Shown: in pieces, positions 18,101-26,167 of the stretch | How the letters are laid out: the number at the start of each line of letters is the position of its first letter | Position numbering within the stretch: the stretch's first letter is position 1 | Assembly (NCBI GenBank): GCA_015063165.1 | Contig: SUSZ01000003.1 | Location: 62,001-126,000 of the forward strand | Origin: Thermoplasmata archaeon | Lineage (GTDB): Archaea > Thermoplasmatota > Thermoplasmata > Methanomassiliicoccales > Methanomethylophilaceae | Direction: 5' to 3' | Length of the DNA stretch: 64,000 nucleotides | The notes under the pieces: generated by a model | What the model saw: only the letters and a program-made list of their open reading frames with translations | The model's database searches: none | What the model was told of the DNA's origin: nothing | Position numbers and translations under genes: made by a program

Positions 18101-19043
18101 CCCCGTACTGGACCTTCCCAGTACCGAGGATGTCCAGGTCGGTGGTGGTGGGGCTGGAGGGCATGTAGCAGATGAGGAAGGTCTTCTCCTTGAGGTCCTT
18201 GCCGGTGTTCGCGACGATCTTGGCTATCTGAGACTCCACGTCCTGGCAGTATTTGACGTACTCCGCGGTCGTGGACTGCTTGTTCATCATCACTCCCATG
18301 GTGACGATGGTGTGGGTCCAGTCGATTCCCTCGATGGACCTGTTCACAGGCAGCTGGATGCAGTTGACGCTGGGGTCGGCGCTGGTGATCTTCGAGATGA
18401 ACTCGGGGGTCTGGGCGTAGGGGTCCCCCATGACGATCTTGGTCTTGAGTGTCAGGATCTTCTCGACGTCCATGGTGTTGGCATTGTCGGACCTGACGGT
18501 CTTGACCTTGCTGGCCATGCCAGGGTAAAGGGTGGAGTTGTAGTTCAAGATGGTCTGGGCGGTGTCCTTTATCCCCACGACGTCGTCGAGGCATCCGAGG
18601 ATGATGGCCATGTCCATAACCTGGACGAGGGCTCCGGAGATGTTGCCTTTGAGCGGGTAGCTGACACTGCACTTCTCCCCGTACCAGTTGGAGTAGTACA
18701 TGGTCGCGGACTCGCCTTTCAGGAACTTGTTGACGAGGTCGACGTCCTCAGAGGTAATTTTTCCGTCACAGTTGGCATCGGCCAGAGGGTTGGCGGTCTT
18801 GTTCCAGGAGGACTTCCCGTTGACTATGGTCTGGATGAAGCTGACGTCTTTCGAATCCAGATAGTCGTCGTTGTTCGCGTTTCCATAAACCAGATTCCTG
18901 GTGCTGCTGAACGGTTCCGAGTCGGTGTTACCCTTGTCGTTATCGTTATTCCCGTTGTTGTTCATCAGTAAGAAAGCGGCGGCGGCCGCGATTATTACGA
19001 TAGCAGCAACGGCAGCGATTATCAATGTCTGTTTGCTTGCCAT
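15123..19043 (-). CDS. Triplicated dockerin / periplasmic-binding-domain protein of the metal-chelate importer
   Basis: A 1306-residue exported protein. Residues 8-27 form an N-terminal membrane anchor, followed by an Asn/Asp-rich linker. Then come three homologous units of about 420 residues, starting near 48, 475 and 895. Each unit opens with a dockerin type I-like EF-hand pair (VYGNANNDNYLDSSDV ... ADANCDGKITSDDV) and continues with a FepB/BtuF-type binding domain (CLDDVVGIKDTSETI, RLPLKCALDPM, LNPDVIIVETWNM, SGMPLMGSMIWG). Gene order with the permease and ATPase identifies it as their substrate-binding component. Single dockerin-binding-domain proteins are known in methanogens; three in one chain are unusual. 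Cohesin partners are not visible here. Confidence 0.88.
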   Translation of the reverse strand: MASKQTLIIAAVAAIVIIAAAAAFLLMNNNGNNDNDKGNTDSEPFSSTRNLVYGNANNDDYLDSKDVSFIQTIVNGKSSWNKTANPLADANCDGKITSEDVDLVNKFLKGESATMYYSNWYGEKCSVSYPLKGNISGALVQVMDMAIILGCLDDVVGIKDTAQTILNYNSTLYPGMASKVKTVRSDNANTMDVEKILTLKTKIVMGDPYAQTPEFISKITSADPSVNCIQLPVNRSIEGIDWTHTIVTMGVMMNKQSTTAEYVKYCQDVESQIAKIVANTGKDLKEKTFLICYMPSSPTTTDLDILGTGKVQYGDVVNMMRLPLKCALDPMDESGYIEGYEIEKVMKLNPDVIIVETWNMLSMDGDTYKNDIQTMVDYFKETNAYKNGQIISAAYEVYGTIPGLSGMPLMGSMIWGNNVFNESQGWNYLNTYYQKFTNLGKNVDLRNMVGYGPEAYGGTAPSGDVPESYDVNETRNRVYGNANNDNYLDSSDVAFIQAILNGTISWNKAANPYADANCDGKITSDDVALVNKFLGGQSATMYYSNWYDEVCSVSYPLSGNISGCYAQVMDLAVILGCLDDVVGIKDTSETIAKYNTTLYPGMAQKVKTVRSDASNTFDIEKMLSLKTKIVMSDPFAVGTDVINKIKAADPSISVIQLPVNRSIEGIDWTHTVVTMGVMMNKQSTTKEYVQYCEEVESKIAKIVDETGDGLKDQTFLICYMPSSATSTDLDILGTGKAQYGDVINMMRLPLKCALDPMDESGYIEGYEIEKVIALNPDVIIVETWNMQSMDGEDYQKSLENMVSYFKETGAYKNGKVISAAYEVFGTAPGLSGMPLMGSMIWGNNVFNESQGWDYLNTYYQKFTNLGKDVDLRNYIGYGPEAYGKELASDDVSETRNRVYGNANNDNYLDTKDVKFIQALVDGKGIWDSSANPYADANCDGKVDSKDVELVKKFLTGQKATMYYSNWYDEVCSVSYPLAGNISGALIQAMDIAIILDCLDDVVGIKDTSETISKYSSTLYPGMASKVKTVRSDSANTMDVEKILALKTKIVLGDPYAQTPEFISNITSADPSVNCIQLPVNRSIEGIDWTHTIVTMGVMMNRQSTTAEYVQYCQEVESGIAKIVEETGSGLKEKTFLICYMPSSPTTTDLDILGTGVVQYGDVVNMMRLPLKCALDPVAESGYVENYEIEDVMTLNPDVIIVETWNMISLDGADYDSKIKTMVDYFKNTNAYKNGQVVSAAYEVYGTVPGLSGMPLMGSMIWGDSVFNEDQGWEYLNTYFQKFTNLGEDVDLRTMSGYGPVAYGGNS
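15126..18905 (-). repeat. Three tandem ~1.26-kb coding repeats
   Basis: Units begin near 18900, 17620 and 16360. They share long almost identical stretches, for example TCGTACCAGTTGGAGTAGTA at 17401 and 16141 and nearly the same at 18680, and the block around GGGGCATTCCGGAGAG. The spacing is about 1260-1280 bp. Such similarity suggests recent duplication or gene conversion and is a recombination hotspot and an assembly risk. Confidence 0.85.
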
Positions 19044-19051
19044 TGAATACC

Positions 19052-19080
19052 TTGGATTAGGTATCCAATTAGTATAAAAT
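19052..19080 (-). promoter_or_regulatory. Promoter and candidate operator of the metal-chelate importer
   Basis: The TATA box ATTTTATACT (19080-19071, minus) is followed by the inverted repeat TTGGATTAGGTATCCAA (19052-19068) and then the ATG at 19043. The repeat covers the expected transcription start, a typical repressor site. Its 6-bp arms with a 5-bp spacer resemble metal-dependent repressor sites in general form; the binding protein is unknown. Confidence 0.5.
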
Positions 19081-19214
19081 ACGACTGGATATAACCGTTA
19101 TGGGAGTTGGATTATTGTAATAGTCGGTAATATGCGATTATTATTTTACTCTTAGAACATTAAAATTGATAACTTGTGGGTTTATCATCCAACGATGGCA
19201 ATAGATACCTGAAC

Positions 19215-20606
19215 ATGATGTTCGGTTTCATGTCAGAGAGGATCGGAAGGAAGGACGTCGACATCCTTCTAGGAAACCCGCGCAGACCGGTCCTAACCAT
19301 GTCTGTGCCGCTGTTCTTCGCCTTTCTCGTGGAGCAGGTCCAGCTTTTTGTGGACGCCATGTGGTGCTCCGGTCTGGGTCCCGACATGCTGTCCGCTCTG
19401 ACGATCGCCAGCCCTGTGTACATGCTGGTCACCTCTGTCGGTATAGCCATGGGTATCGGGATCTCGGCTTCGGCAGCCATGGCGCTGGGCGCAGAGGACA
19501 AGGTCCGGGCCGAGAGGCTGGTTTCCCAGGCGATGGTTTCCGCCGTGTTCCTGTCGTTGTTGCTGTCCTGCTTGCTCTTCACGGTCAGCGGGTTCATCAT
19601 CGAGATATCGGGAGGCGGGAACAACCTGGACCTGTGCATGGACTATGTGACGCCCTTTCTTCTGATGTCCGTTCCGATAACGCTATACAACGTTGTTCTG
19701 GGATCCTTCCGTGCTGAAGGCGCGGCGAGGACGTCCATGGTCCTTTCAGTGTCAGCGTCAGCTATCAATCTCGTCCTGGACCCTATCCTGATCTACGGAT
19801 TGAACCTGGACATACTGGGCGCTTCGATCGCAACTTGCGTCTCCTTCACCTCGATGATGCTGGCTGGCCTGTGGATTTACTGCTCCGGAAGGGCCTTTCT
19901 ACGCCCGTCCTTCCATGGATTCCGCTTCGATGCAGGTCTCTTGAAGGACATCGGATCCGTCGCTCTGCCACAGTTCGTGATGGGATTCGCTATGCCCCTG
20001 ATGGTCGCTCCGGAGCACTACATGGTGGTGAGCTGCGGAGGGCCAGAGGGGCTCATCACCTACATGGACACATTTCGCTTCGTGAGTTTGGCCCTAATAC
20101 CGATCAATGCTGTTGCAGCCGCCATGCTGCCGATTGTTTCGGCGGCATATGGCCAGCGCGATTTTGCCAAGATGAAGGAAGCCTACTGGTTCGCTATGAA
20201 GGCCACTCTCACGATTGCCGTATGCTGCGGAGCGGTCATGCTGCTGTTCGCCGATCAGCTGGTCCTGGTCTTCACCTATTCCGACGATATGGTGCATCTG
20301 CGGGACGAGATGGCTTTGGCTCTACGCATATATGCCGTCATTCCCTTCGTCCATACGATAACCCGCATAAGCAACTCATTCATGCAAGCGGCGACGTACA
20401 GCAAGCTGGCCATGCTATCGACGTTCTTCCAGGACGGGCTCTTCCTGCTGTTCTTCTGGTTCGCTTCGAAGATCTCTATGACGGCCATATACGTCTCGGC
20501 CTCGGTAATCGACACCCTGCTAGCCATATTCGCCTTGGTTCTGGCGATATGGGTGATCAGGATGGTCTCGAGGAAATTCGATGACAGTGCCCCGTCCGGC
20601 CATTGA
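19215..20606 (+). CDS. MATE family efflux transporter 2
   Basis: A full-length MATE transporter of about 463 residues with 12 predicted helices. Typical segments are LGNPRRPVLTMSVPLFFAFLV, GSFRAEGAARTSM, DPILIYGLNLDILGASIATC and LKDIGSVALPQFVMGFAMP. It is paralogous to the pump at 10.2 kb and has a normal C-terminus. Possible starts are the ATGs at 19215 or 19230 (MSERIGRKDV) and a GTG at 19176; no Shine-Dalgarno decides between them. It diverges from the importer operon. Substrate unknown. Confidence 0.85.
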   Translation: MMFGFMSERIGRKDVDILLGNPRRPVLTMSVPLFFAFLVEQVQLFVDAMWCSGLGPDMLSALTIASPVYMLVTSVGIAMGIGISASAAMALGAEDKVRAERLVSQAMVSAVFLSLLLSCLLFTVSGFIIEISGGGNNLDLCMDYVTPFLLMSVPITLYNVVLGSFRAEGAARTSMVLSVSASAINLVLDPILIYGLNLDILGASIATCVSFTSMMLAGLWIYCSGRAFLRPSFHGFRFDAGLLKDIGSVALPQFVMGFAMPLMVAPEHYMVVSCGGPEGLITYMDTFRFVSLALIPINAVAAAMLPIVSAAYGQRDFAKMKEAYWFAMKATLTIAVCCGAVMLLFADQLVLVFTYSDDMVHLRDEMALALRIYAVIPFVHTITRISNSFMQAATYSKLAMLSTFFQDGLFLLFFWFASKISMTAIYVSASVIDTLLAIFALVLAIWVIRMVSRKFDDSAPSGH

Positions 20607-20697
20607 GTTTGCGCGGTTCTTTCGCAACCCTTTAAGTATAGTTCAACATAAAGGGTTTCATAGTGTGCTATTTGATAGCACGGAACAAGGTGTGAAC

Positions 20698-21999
20698 ATG
20701 GCTTTCTGGCACAAAGAACTTGAGACGATGCCCCGCGAGGAACTGGAAAAGATGCAGCTTGAGCTCATCAAGGCTAAGGTCCGCGAGATGTATGGCCTCT
20801 CCGAGTTCTTCCGCAAGAGGATGGAGTCCGTCGGACTGACCCCTGACGACATAGACAGCTTCGAGGCGTTCAGGAAGATCCCCTTCATGAAGAAGTCCGA
20901 CCTCAGGGACAACTATCCCGACAAGCTGTTCGTAGTTCCCTACGACGACCTTGTCAGGATCCACGTGTCCTCCGGTACGACCGGGAAGCCCACCGTCGTC
21001 GGATACACCAAGAACGACCTGGACAACTGGACGGATGCCCTGGCCAGAGGGATGACCTCCTTCGGGATGACCAGGAAGGACGTCATGCAGAACTGCCACG
21101 GTTACGGCCTGTTCACCGGCGGACTGGGAGTCCATTACGGAGCCGAGAGGATAGGAGCCACCGTCATCCCCACCAGCACCGGGAACACCTCCAGGCAGAT
21201 CCAGCTCATACAGGACCTGCCCGTGACCGCCATCGCAGGCACTCCTTCGTACATGTTCCACATCGCGGACGTCTGCGACCAGATGGGCGTTGACATTCGC
21301 AGGGACACCAAGCTCAAGCTGGCCATAGCCGGCGGAGAGCCCTGGTCGGAAAGCATGAGGCAGAAGCTCCAGAACAGGACCGGAATCAGGGTCCACAACT
21401 GCTACGGGGCCAGCGAGTACTACGGCCCCATGTTTCTGGAGTGCGACCAGCAGTGCGGCCTCCACATCTGGGCGGACCTGTGCTACATGGAGATCCTGGA
21501 CAAGGATGGAAACCCTTGCAAAGACGGGGAGAGGGGAGAGATCGTCGTCACCATGCTCAAGAAGGAGGCGTTCCCTCTAATCAGGTACAAGATCGGAGAC
21601 ATCTCCGCTCTGGACTGGACCCCCTGCAAGTGCGGAAGGACCCACCCCAGGCTGATGAGGATCTCCGGACGCACCGACGACATGCTCGTGGTCCGCGGAG
21701 TCAACGTGTTCCCGTCCCAGATCGAGAGCGTCATCGGAGAGCTTCCGTACCTCTCGCCGTTCTACCACATCACCCTGGAGAACAAGAACTACATGGACTC
21801 CATGACCGTGGCCGTCGAGCTCGCCGAGGAGTACCTCACCGAGGACACCGTCGAGATCAACAGGATGACCAACGAGCTCTCCAGAAGGCTCAAGGACGTC
21901 TTGAACATCAAGGCAGATGTGAAGCTGGAGCTCCCCGGAACCCTAGAGAGGTTCGAGGGCAAGTCATGCCACGTCACCGACAACAGGAGCTACGAGTGA
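20698..21999 (+). CDS. paaK: Phenylacetate-CoA ligase (aryl-CoA ligase) 2
   Basis: A 433-residue paralogue of the ligase at 3 kb with the same motifs: SSGTTGKPTVVGYT, NCHGYGLFTGGLG, NCYGASEYYGP, RYKIGDI and ISGRTDDMLVVRGVNVFPSQ. The substrate-pocket region differs from paralogue 1 (NCYGASEYYGPMF versus DIYGTSEMAGPMF), so the two may prefer different aryl acids. A TATA-like TTTAAGTATA at 20631-20640 and AAGGTG just before the ATG support this start over the open frame further upstream. It is a single-gene unit closed by a strong hairpin. Confidence 0.92.
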   Translation: MAFWHKELETMPREELEKMQLELIKAKVREMYGLSEFFRKRMESVGLTPDDIDSFEAFRKIPFMKKSDLRDNYPDKLFVVPYDDLVRIHVSSGTTGKPTVVGYTKNDLDNWTDALARGMTSFGMTRKDVMQNCHGYGLFTGGLGVHYGAERIGATVIPTSTGNTSRQIQLIQDLPVTAIAGTPSYMFHIADVCDQMGVDIRRDTKLKLAIAGGEPWSESMRQKLQNRTGIRVHNCYGASEYYGPMFLECDQQCGLHIWADLCYMEILDKDGNPCKDGERGEIVVTMLKKEAFPLIRYKIGDISALDWTPCKCGRTHPRLMRISGRTDDMLVVRGVNVFPSQIESVIGELPYLSPFYHITLENKNYMDSMTVAVELAEEYLTEDTVEINRMTNELSRRLKDVLNIKADVKLELPGTLERFEGKSCHVTDNRSYE

Positions 22000-22003
22000 T
22001 TAA

Positions 22004-22021
22004 GGAGGGGGTTCCCCCTCC
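22004..22021 (+). terminator. Hairpin terminator after paaK 2
   Basis: GGAGGGGG-TT-CCCCCTCC, an 8-bp perfect G/C stem starting 4 bp past the stop. Similar short G-run/C-run hairpins follow other genes in this window. Confidence 0.55.
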
Positions 22022-22041
22022 ATCCTCCATCCTGTTCCGGT

Positions 22042-22374
22042 TCACTCCAGGAACGGGATGCTGTCCTTTATGAAGTCCGACCTAAGCTCGGCAACGGACA
22101 CGCCTGAAGCCTCCTCCATGCTGCAGAACATGGCGGCGCACCTCTCTCCGTTGGGGGTGAGGTCGTAGATCTCCCTTCTGGAGCCGACCTCCTTAGGTCT
22201 TTTCGCCACCAGCCCGTGGGCTTCCATGAGGTCCAGCTTCTCCGCCATCCGAGGATTGGTGGATACGGCTCTGTAGATGTCTGATTTCGATTTCGGTCCG
22301 CACAGGTGGAGGAACACCAGTATGCGGAGCACGTGCTTGGTCTCGAACAGTCTGAAGTTAGCTTCGGATGTCAT
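22042..22374 (-). CDS. Winged-helix transcriptional regulator
   Basis: A 110-residue DNA-binding protein. Residues 15-75 form a winged helix (HVLRILVFLHLCGPKSKSDI, then MAEKLDLMEAHGLV as the recognition part and RREIYDLTPNGERCAAMF as wing), like HxlR/PadR-type regulators. I begin at the ATG at 22374; the ATG at 22407 would add residues not typical of the fold. It converges with paaK 2. A perfect palindrome 50 bp upstream may be its own operator. The controlled genes are unknown. Confidence 0.75.
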   Translation of the reverse strand: MTSEANFRLFETKHVLRILVFLHLCGPKSKSDIYRAVSTNPRMAEKLDLMEAHGLVAKRPKEVGSRREIYDLTPNGERCAAMFCSMEEASGVSVAELRSDFIKDSIPFLE

Positions 22375-22424
22375 GTAATGAGAAACATGGAAGCACGTTA
22401 AAACCAAGGGCGGGCGGAAATAAG

Positions 22425-22438
22425 GTTGTTAAAACAAC
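22425..22438 (-). promoter_or_regulatory. Palindrome upstream of the winged-helix gene
   Basis: GTTGTTAAAACAAC is a perfect 14-bp inverted repeat just upstream of a TATA-like GGTTTTAACG in front of the regulator gene. Autoregulation is inferred from location only. Confidence 0.35.
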
Positions 22439-22469
22439 AATGGGTTTCAAGAACCTTCGAAGAAGATTG

Positions 22470-22519
22470 AAACGTGAAGAAAAAGGGGAAGGTGCGGCCC
22501 CGTAGGACCGCTTTAAAAA
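22470..22519 (-). terminator. Hairpin and pyrimidine tract after the synthase-like gene
   Basis: On the minus strand GCGG and CCGC pair around a 10-base loop, starting a few bases past the stop, and are followed by CCTTCCCCTTTTTC. Modest stem; typical archaeal T/C-rich end. Confidence 0.35.
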
Positions 22520-23749
22520 TCACTCTTCGTCGTCCTCGTCCTTGGAATCGATCTTGACGAAATCCTCATCGTCCTCATCATCCTCGTCGTCGAAGATGCT
22601 GCCGGTCATGAGGTCGTCGTAAAGCTCGGTCAGGTCGTCGGTGGTGAGGCTGCGGTGCAGGTCGGAAGCGTTCTGCTTGACGAGCGCGGTCAGTTCTTCG
22701 GCCTTGTCGGGATCGATGTTGATGTTCAGGGTGCTCAGGGTGTAGATCACGCTCTCGACGCTGCAGTGCTTACCGAGAACGATCTCCCTGACTCCTCCGA
22801 CGACGGCGGGGTCGTAAGGCTCGAGGACGTCGTTGGAATCGGCGTCTCCGGCGGTGTTGATTCCGCTCTCCTGGGCGAAGCATCCGCTTCCGAAGACGGG
22901 CTTGGACTCCCAGATCTTGCGTCCGGAGGCCTTGGCGAGGGCGACAGCGACGTTCTTCAGCGCGGGAAGGTCGATCTTGGTGTCGATGTTCAGGAGCTCC
23001 TCGGCGATCAGAGCGACCTCCTCGAGGGGCGCGTTTCCTGCCCTGGATCCGATTCCCATGATGGATGCGTCCACGAACCTGGCCCCGGCCTTCATGGCGG
23101 ACAGGGTGTTCGCGGTGGCCATGCCGAAGTCGTTGCGCATTTGGACGCCGACGTCCATCTCGGTGACCTCTCTCAGCATCTTGATCTTGTCGTAGGTGGC
23201 GTTGGGCTCTCCGACTCCTACGGAATCGCTGTAGACGATGCGGTCGACGCCCAGCTCCTTGGCGTCCATGGCGCACCTCATCAGGAACGCGGTGTTGGCG
23301 CGAGGAGCGTCCTCCATCACGTAGGACACGTAGAGGCCGTGGTCCAGAGCGTATTCGGCGGTCTCGTAGAATTTGTCCATGACCCATTTGCGGGTCCACT
23401 GCCTAACCTCCAACTGGATGTCGGAGATGGGGAGGGCGATGGAGACCGCATCCACTTCGCAGGCGAGGCTCTCATCGATGTCCGACTTCTCGGCCCTGTT
23501 GGAAGACATTATGGAAGCCTGGAGGCCCATGCGGGCGATGCGCTTCACGGTCTTCTTCTCTTCGGCGCTGGCCATGGGCATTCCGACGTTGATCTGGGCG
23601 ATTCCGGCGTTGTCGAGAAGCTTTGCGATCTTGTACTTCTCGGTGTTGGAAAGTACAACACCAGATGCGTTCTCAGAATCCCTGATGGTAGTGTCACATA
23701 TGCAGATATCTCTGTTCAGGCATGCGATGACTTCGTCTTTGCTTTTCAT
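22520..23749 (-). CDS. Homocitrate synthase / isopropylmalate synthase-like DRE-TIM protein, altered metal site
   Basis: A 409-residue member of the DRE-TIM family. Conserved parts are CDTTIRDSENASGVVLS (catalytic Arg-Asp-x-Glu region), NVGMP, YSDSVGVGEP, GIGSRAGNAPLEEV, and KASGRKIWESKPVFGSGCFAQESGI. Related enzymes condense acetyl-CoA with a 2-oxo acid (homocitrate, citramalate, isopropylmalate). Here the metal-binding HxH that should precede ND reads VQMRND, so both His ligands are missing. A very acidic tail (Asp/Glu runs after residue 385) ends the protein. The start at 23749 is chosen because upstream sequence overlaps the pelota stop. Confidence 0.75.
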   Translation of the reverse strand: MKSKDEVIACLNRDICICDTTIRDSENASGVVLSNTEKYKIAKLLDNAGIAQINVGMPMASAEEKKTVKRIARMGLQASIMSSNRAEKSDIDESLACEVDAVSIALPISDIQLEVRQWTRKWVMDKFYETAEYALDHGLYVSYVMEDAPRANTAFLMRCAMDAKELGVDRIVYSDSVGVGEPNATYDKIKMLREVTEMDVGVQMRNDFGMATANTLSAMKAGARFVDASIMGIGSRAGNAPLEEVALIAEELLNIDTKIDLPALKNVAVALAKASGRKIWESKPVFGSGCFAQESGINTAGDADSNDVLEPYDPAVVGGVREIVLGKHCSVESVIYTLSTLNINIDPDKAEELTALVKQNASDLHRSLTTDDLTELYDDLMTGSIFDDEDDEDDEDFVKIDSKDEDDEE

Positions 23750-23859
23750 TGGATTTTGCCCCCGGAGTACGCCCACTCTCCGAGCGGGGTATCGGAATGG
23801 AATCGGTATGGTCAGGCGAAATGATAACTGTTGCGGATTGTGAACGGTTGTATGCCGCT

Positions 23860-24888
23860 TCACTCCATTCTGTATCTCAGCATGGCGGCGACGCCCCCGA
23901 GGGCAGCCAGCTCCTTCCCGCCGTCATGCTGGCCAGACACCACGACAACCTCCCCTTTCTGGGATTCGACCGCGCGGACCATATCGTCCAGGTTCTGTTC
24001 CCTGAGCTTGCTGTCCAGCACCAGAAGCTTCTCCACGGCGCCCGCCAGCGCTGCTTCCATCACCTGGTTGGGGCCGTAGGTGGCGAGTCCGTTCTTCCCT
24101 ATCGCCGTCATGAGGGCTTCCATGGATTCCAGCTCTCCGCCCACAGCGGACTGCCTGAGGACGTCCGCGCCCATCCCGGTCTTCATGAGCTCGTTTATGC
24201 CGACCATGCCTGATTGGCCGGTGTGGTAGACGTACGTCTTCTCGCCCGTCTTCTTAAGGTCTTCCGCCAGGGACTCCTTCTCGAACCCGGGACCGAGCAG
24301 CACCAGGGGCATGTTCGGGCCCATGACGGCCTTGAGCTTCTCCATTATCTCGGCGTGGTACCCGTCGACCTGTGGCTTCTCGGAGTACTGCTTCCCGGAC
24401 CTCCCGGAGCGCACGGAGGCGATCTCCTTCAGGCCGAACTGCCTCAGGACGGCGATGGTGGCCTCGTCCTGGTCCAACGAGACGAAGACTATGCGGGGCT
24501 TGTTGGAGTCCGAGACGGCCCTCCTGACCCTCTCGATCTGGGTCTCCCTCCAGCTCTTCTTGGAGATGGTCATGGAGTCCCCCTCCTCGAAGATGAGGGT
24601 GTGGTGCTGACCGATGTCCTGAGGGCCGTTCTCTATCGTTCCCAGAAGCTTCAGCCTGAGGTCGTCCTCAGAGAATTCTATCTTCTCTATGCGTATGCCG
24701 AGCGTCATCCTCTTCTTCTCAGATCTCTCGGCGCGGATCTTGTCCGTGGCCTTCTCCTCGCGTCTGGTCGTCGATGCGGTGACTAGGTCTCCAGTCTCGA
24801 CGATGTTGTAGAGGTGCCACAGGTCCTCGTCGCTCTCCACACGGAGCGTGACGTCGCCTGTCGAGGGGTCTTCGTGCAATACGCGCAT
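23860..24888 (-). CDS. pelA: mRNA surveillance protein pelota
   Basis: Archaeal pelota, an eRF1 relative that with aEF-1alpha or ABCE1 rescues stalled ribosomes. All three domains are present in 342 residues: Sm-like N-domain (DLWHLYNIVETGDLVTASTTRR about 22-43, LRLKLLGTIENGPQDIGQHHTL), a central domain (PRIVFVSLDQDEATIAVLR, LLGPGFEKESL), and a C-domain (GLATYGPNQVMEAALAGAVEKLLVLDS). As expected, the eRF1 GGQ is absent. It diverges from carA. Ends in TGA. Confidence 0.95.
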   Translation of the reverse strand: MRVLHEDPSTGDVTLRVESDEDLWHLYNIVETGDLVTASTTRREEKATDKIRAERSEKKRMTLGIRIEKIEFSEDDLRLKLLGTIENGPQDIGQHHTLIFEEGDSMTISKKSWRETQIERVRRAVSDSNKPRIVFVSLDQDEATIAVLRQFGLKEIASVRSGRSGKQYSEKPQVDGYHAEIMEKLKAVMGPNMPLVLLGPGFEKESLAEDLKKTGEKTYVYHTGQSGMVGINELMKTGMGADVLRQSAVGGELESMEALMTAIGKNGLATYGPNQVMEAALAGAVEKLLVLDSKLREQNLDDMVRAVESQKGEVVVVSGQHDGGKELAALGGVAAMLRYRME

Positions 24889-25050
24889 GCTCGAACAACA
24901 GTTTTCCGATAGTTATGCTTATCCAGAAACGGACGGTCCGTGCTGCGATTTCGTCGCATGCACGCATAACTCTATCACTAGTACGATAGGCAGATGTTTG
25001 TCGGCTATTGGACAACCTTTCGATTTGGTTGTCACATCAAAATCATAGGG

Positions 25051-25060
25051 ATTATATACG
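25051..25060 (+). promoter_or_regulatory. TATA box of the carAB operon
   Basis: ATTATATACG is centred about 29 bp before the carA ATG at 25085, so the transcript should start at or a few bases before the start codon (leaderless or nearly so). Confidence 0.55.
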
Positions 25061-25084
25061 GTATCCGAATCTGATTTAATCCCG

Positions 25085-26167
25085 ATGGCATGCGGTTATT
25101 TGGTCCTCGAAGACGGGACAGCTTACAAAGGCGAGCTGTTCGGTTCCGAGGCAGATGCATTCGGGGAGGTCGTCTTTTCCACTGGAATGGACGGTTATCA
25201 GGAGAGTTTAACGGACCCCTCCTTCAGGGGTCAGATTCTCGTTACTACGTATCCTCTGGTCGGAGATTACGGTACTGTGGACGAGTTCGATCAGTCGTCC
25301 GCGGTGCACACTCGCGGCCTGGTCGTCAGGGAGTACTGCAGGAACCCCTCGGCCATGTACAAGGGGGATACATTGGATTCATACATGAAGAGGCACGGAA
25401 TACCCGGAATCTCAGGTATCGACACCCGCGACCTCGTCATCAAGCTCCGCACTAAGGGAACCGTGAGGGGAGCTATCGTCGGAGACGTGGACGTAGAAGA
25501 GGCTATCAAGAAGGTCAGGTCCATGCCTCTGCCCTCCGACGGGAACCTCGTCGCAGAGGTCTCATGCAAGAGCGTCCAGTACTACAACGACGGAAAGGGA
25601 TGCAAGGTCGGAGTCCTGGACTGCGGAACCAAGTCAGGGATAATCAGGGACATGCGCGCCAGGTTCGACGTCGTCCAGTTCCCTTACGACACCCCTGCCG
25701 ACGTCATCGTCGAGTCCGGAGTGAAGGGAGTCCTGGTCACCAACGGACCCGGGGACCCTTCTCATCCCGCCATAGGCAAGACCGTCGTGAAGGCAATCTC
25801 CGACCTGAGCTCCCAGATGCCCCTGTATGGCATCTGCTACGGAAGCCAGGTGATCGCACGCGCCCTCGGTGCGACCACATACAAGATGAAGTTCGGCCAC
25901 CGCGGATGCAACCAGCCCGTGAAGTATGAGGGACGCGTGTACATCACCTCCCAGAACCATGGATACGCTGTGGACGAAGCGAGCCTGGACGGCACCGGAT
26001 TCGTCGCGGACCAGATCAACGTCAACGACGGCACCGTGGAGGGCGTATGCCACAAGAACCTGCCCATCTTCACCTCGCAGTACCACCCCGAGGCCTCTCC
26101 CGGACCCACCGACACCGCATTCCTGTTCGACAAGTTCGCCAAGATGATCAAGGAGGCGAAACAATGA
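25085..26167 (+). CDS. carA: Carbamoyl-phosphate synthase small subunit
   Basis: The glutaminase subunit supplies ammonia to CarB for carbamoyl phosphate, used for arginine and pyrimidines. At 360 residues it is full length: N-terminal CPSase domain (GYLVLEDGTAYKGELFG, FSTGMDGYQESLTDPS), then a class I amidotransferase with VTNGPGDPS, the nucleophile in YGICYGSQ (Cys about 251) and the His/Glu pair in SQYHPEASPGP. The usual GICLGHQ is GICYGSQ here, keeping the catalytic Cys. It overlaps carB by ATGA. Confidence 0.96.
   Translation: MACGYLVLEDGTAYKGELFGSEADAFGEVVFSTGMDGYQESLTDPSFRGQILVTTYPLVGDYGTVDEFDQSSAVHTRGLVVREYCRNPSAMYKGDTLDSYMKRHGIPGISGIDTRDLVIKLRTKGTVRGAIVGDVDVEEAIKKVRSMPLPSDGNLVAEVSCKSVQYYNDGKGCKVGVLDCGTKSGIIRDMRARFDVVQFPYDTPADVIVESGVKGVLVTNGPGDPSHPAIGKTVVKAISDLSSQMPLYGICYGSQVIARALGATTYKMKFGHRGCNQPVKYEGRVYITSQNHGYAVDEASLDGTGFVADQINVNDGTVEGVCHKNLPIFTSQYHPEASPGPTDTAFLFDKFAKMIKEAKQ

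Noticed and set aside
16974-18971. Open frame antisense to the triplicated binding protein
   Set aside because: Low-complexity Val/Asp/Gly-rich translation and exact overlap with a confident gene.
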